Below are positions 62,796 through 64,000 of a stretch of 64,000 nt of DNA, piece by piece. The position numbers were made by a program, and so were the translations under genes. The notes beneath the pieces were generated by a model. That model was not told the origin of the DNA. It saw nothing but the letters and a program-made list of their open reading frames with translations, and made no database searches. This stretch comes from Acidimicrobiales bacterium. GTDB lineage: Bacteria > Actinomycetota > Acidimicrobiia > Acidimicrobiales > Iamiaceae. The first letter of the stretch is position 1, and every line of letters begins with the position of its first letter. The stretch covers positions 8,961 to 72,960 of the forward strand of contig JAUJNP010000012.1 of assembly GCA_030448105.1 (NCBI GenBank). Reading direction: 5' to 3'.

Positions 62796-63464
62796 GTGGC
62801 GACGCCCCAGCAGCCCGACCTGGCCAGGAGCGGCCGATCCGCCGCCGATCCCAAGAGCGCCAAGGCTCGAGTCGACAGCCCGCCCGACACCGGCGGGCCC
62901 GCGGGACCGGTGCCCGAGGACAACCGGCCCGGGCACCAGCCTGCGGCCGATCAGGACAAGCCGACCGGCCCGCCGCCCCGGCCCCGCACCACCGGCCGGG
63001 GCCGCCGGGCTCGCCTGCCCCGCCCCGCCGACGTGGCCGCCGCCACCGTCGACGACGGGTCACCGCAGCGCTTCGCGTTCGCCTTCGAACCCCGCGTGCT
63101 GCCCTTCTCGCTCGCCGTCGGCGTCAACCCGCTCACCAGCTGGGTGGAGGTGGGCGCCGACCGCCTCGAGGTCCGGTTCGGGCTGTGGCACCTCGAAACC
63201 CCGCTCGACAACGTGGTGGGCGTCGAGCTCACCGGTCCCTACTCGCTGCTCAAGGTGGCCGGCCCCGCTCACGTCTCCTTCTCCGACGGGGGCGTCACCT
63301 TCGCCACCTCCACCCGCCAAGGTGCCTGCGTCCGCCTTCGCCAGCCGGTGCCCGCCCTCCTACCGGTACAGGTCGTCCGCCACCAGGCGGCCACCGTGAC
63401 GGTGCAGGACCCCGAGGCCCTGGCCGGGCTGCTCCGGCGCCGCGCCGGCCTACACCAGGCCTGA
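62796..63464 (+). CDS. Hypothetical protein with C-terminal PH-like domain
   Basis: 222 residues. The first 85 are disordered, charged and Pro-rich. The C-terminal 130 form a beta-rich unit (RFAFAFEPRVLPFSLAVG, WVEVGADRLEVRFGLWHLETPLDNVVGVELTGPYSLLKVAG) that looks like a bacterial PH-type domain of the kind found in mycobacterial conserved proteins. No catalytic residues are seen. GAGGAGG precedes the GTG. It ends before a strong terminator. Confidence 0.72.
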   Translation: MATPQQPDLARSGRSAADPKSAKARVDSPPDTGGPAGPVPEDNRPGHQPAADQDKPTGPPPRPRTTGRGRRARLPRPADVAAATVDDGSPQRFAFAFEPRVLPFSLAVGVNPLTSWVEVGADRLEVRFGLWHLETPLDNVVGVELTGPYSLLKVAGPAHVSFSDGGVTFATSTRQGACVRLRQPVPALLPVQVVRHQAATVTVQDPEALAGLLRRRAGLHQA

Positions 63465-63475
63465 ACCCCGGCGCG

Positions 63476-63515
63476 ACACCGCCCGCCCTCCTGGAAGGGA
63501 GCGGGCGGGCGGTGT
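63476..63515. terminator. Strong bidirectional hairpin terminator
   Basis: ACACCGCCCGCC (63476-63487) pairs perfectly with GGCGGGCGGTGT (63504-63515), a 12-bp stem with a 16-nt loop that can pair further (CTCC/GGAG). It sits between convergent genes ending at 63464 and 63539 and can serve both. Confidence 0.75.
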
Positions 63516-63538
63516 GGCGCTGACGAGGGGGCAGCTCG

Positions 63539-64000
63539 TCAGCTGGGCGTGGCCGCCATGTCCGTCTTGGCGAAGGCGTCCGGCACCGGGTACTCCCCGA
63601 GGGCGAACAGCAGGACCGAGACGTGCTGCATGTCGATGGGCTGGATCGACCCGGCCAACATGATGGCCGGCTTGGTCTTCAGCGTCGGGATGGCGGCCAG
63701 GTAGGTGGCAGCCGCGATCTGCTCGAGCATCAGGGCCAGCTTGGCCGCACCCGCCACATCCTTGACCTTGCCGAACTCGTCGTTGACCGTCTTCTCCAGG
63801 TCGGCCGGCGGCTTGGAGACCTCTTCCTCACCGGCTTCCTCGAGCACCTTGTTCCACGCATCGAGCGCCGCCTGGTGGTGCTTCTGGGCGGTGGTGACGA
63901 ACTCGCCGACCGCGGGGGGGACCTCGCCGAGCATCCCCCCCTCGGCCGCCTTGAGGGCCGCGCCATAGGTGTTCACCGCCAGCACCTCGAGGCTGGCCGC
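63539..64000 (-). CDS. Ferritin-like domain protein, partial at window edge
   Basis: The 3' 153 codons of a gene that runs off the window. Helical segments LEVLAVNTYGAALKAAEGG, VGEFVTTAQKHHQAALDAWN and LMLEQIAAATYLAAI carry the Glu and His spacing of the ferritin-2 (PF13668-like) group, which is usually secreted or membrane-associated in bacteria; the signal peptide would lie beyond the edge. The DMQHVSVLLFALG helix near the C-terminus also fits. The metal role is likely but not proven here. Confidence 0.82.
   Translation of the reverse strand, partial: AASLEVLAVNTYGAALKAAEGGMLGEVPPAVGEFVTTAQKHHQAALDAWNKVLEEAGEEEVSKPPADLEKTVNDEFGKVKDVAGAAKLALMLEQIAAATYLAAIPTLKTKPAIMLAGSIQPIDMQHVSVLLFALGEYPVPDAFAKTDMAATPS

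Overview
The window looks like chromosomal DNA of a very GC-rich actinobacterium. I infer an Acidimicrobiia-like lineage (Iamia/Ilumatobacter relatives), but nothing here proves the class. The evidence is extreme GC at third codon positions, many GTG starts, dense 4-bp stop/start overlaps (GTGA, ATGA), many -10 hexamers placed 6-8 nt before the start codon (leaderless mRNAs), a mycothiol-dependent enzyme family, an Ohr peroxidase, a sigma-B/F-type sigma factor and a complete GlgE alpha-glucan operon. No tRNA, rRNA, CRISPR array or intact insertion sequence was seen.

Layout. 0-6 kb: Ohr, two small paralogous lipoproteins, a DUF1023-type alpha/beta hydrolase with a small partner, a nitroreductase, an EAL phosphodiesterase broken by a frameshift, and a DUF1059 mini-protein. 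5.4-16.6 kb: central metabolism (GntR regulator divergent from a mitochondrial-type aconitase, citrate synthase), a HAD-acyltransferase fusion, membrane RDD and rhomboid proteins, a quinone oxidoreductase and an LpqC-like esterase. 16.7-25.6 kb: acyl-CoA dehydrogenase, hemolysin III, a CPT-like kinase, a mycothiol-dependent isomerase-like protein, a degenerate DUF222-HNH gene, a P-loop kinase and a frameshifted GNAT/acyl-CoA synthetase. 25.6-35.6 kb: RNB ribonuclease, FHA and LCP envelope proteins, gluconokinase, an FAD-Rieske oxidoreductase, a carbamoyltransferase, small stress-type proteins and UdgX.

35.7-44.5 kb is a tight eight-gene operon for an activated heptose and its transfer: GmhB (fused to a glycosyltransferase), GmhA, HldE, four glycosyltransferase modules in all and an SDR. 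Every junction overlaps. It converges on the sigma factor gene. 46.7-53.9 kb is the GlgE pathway operon (glgE, maltokinase, glgB, glgX), which builds and trims alpha-glucan from maltose-1-phosphate. 54-64 kb holds a two-domain dCTP deaminase, small acidic or membrane proteins of stress-regulon type, a phytoene-desaturase-like oxidoreductase, a PadR/membrane pair, an SDR epimerase and a ferritin-like protein cut by the window edge.

Two regulatory themes run through the window. Leaderless promoters (TANNNT about 7 nt before the start codon) serve many housekeeping genes. A second motif, GNNT-N14-16-GGGTAG or close variants, lies in front of small stress-type genes at 34, 46, 55 and 62 kb, matching what sigma-B/F factors recognise. 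At least four genes carry single-base frame disruptions. These are either real decay or assembly errors, and raw reads are needed to tell.
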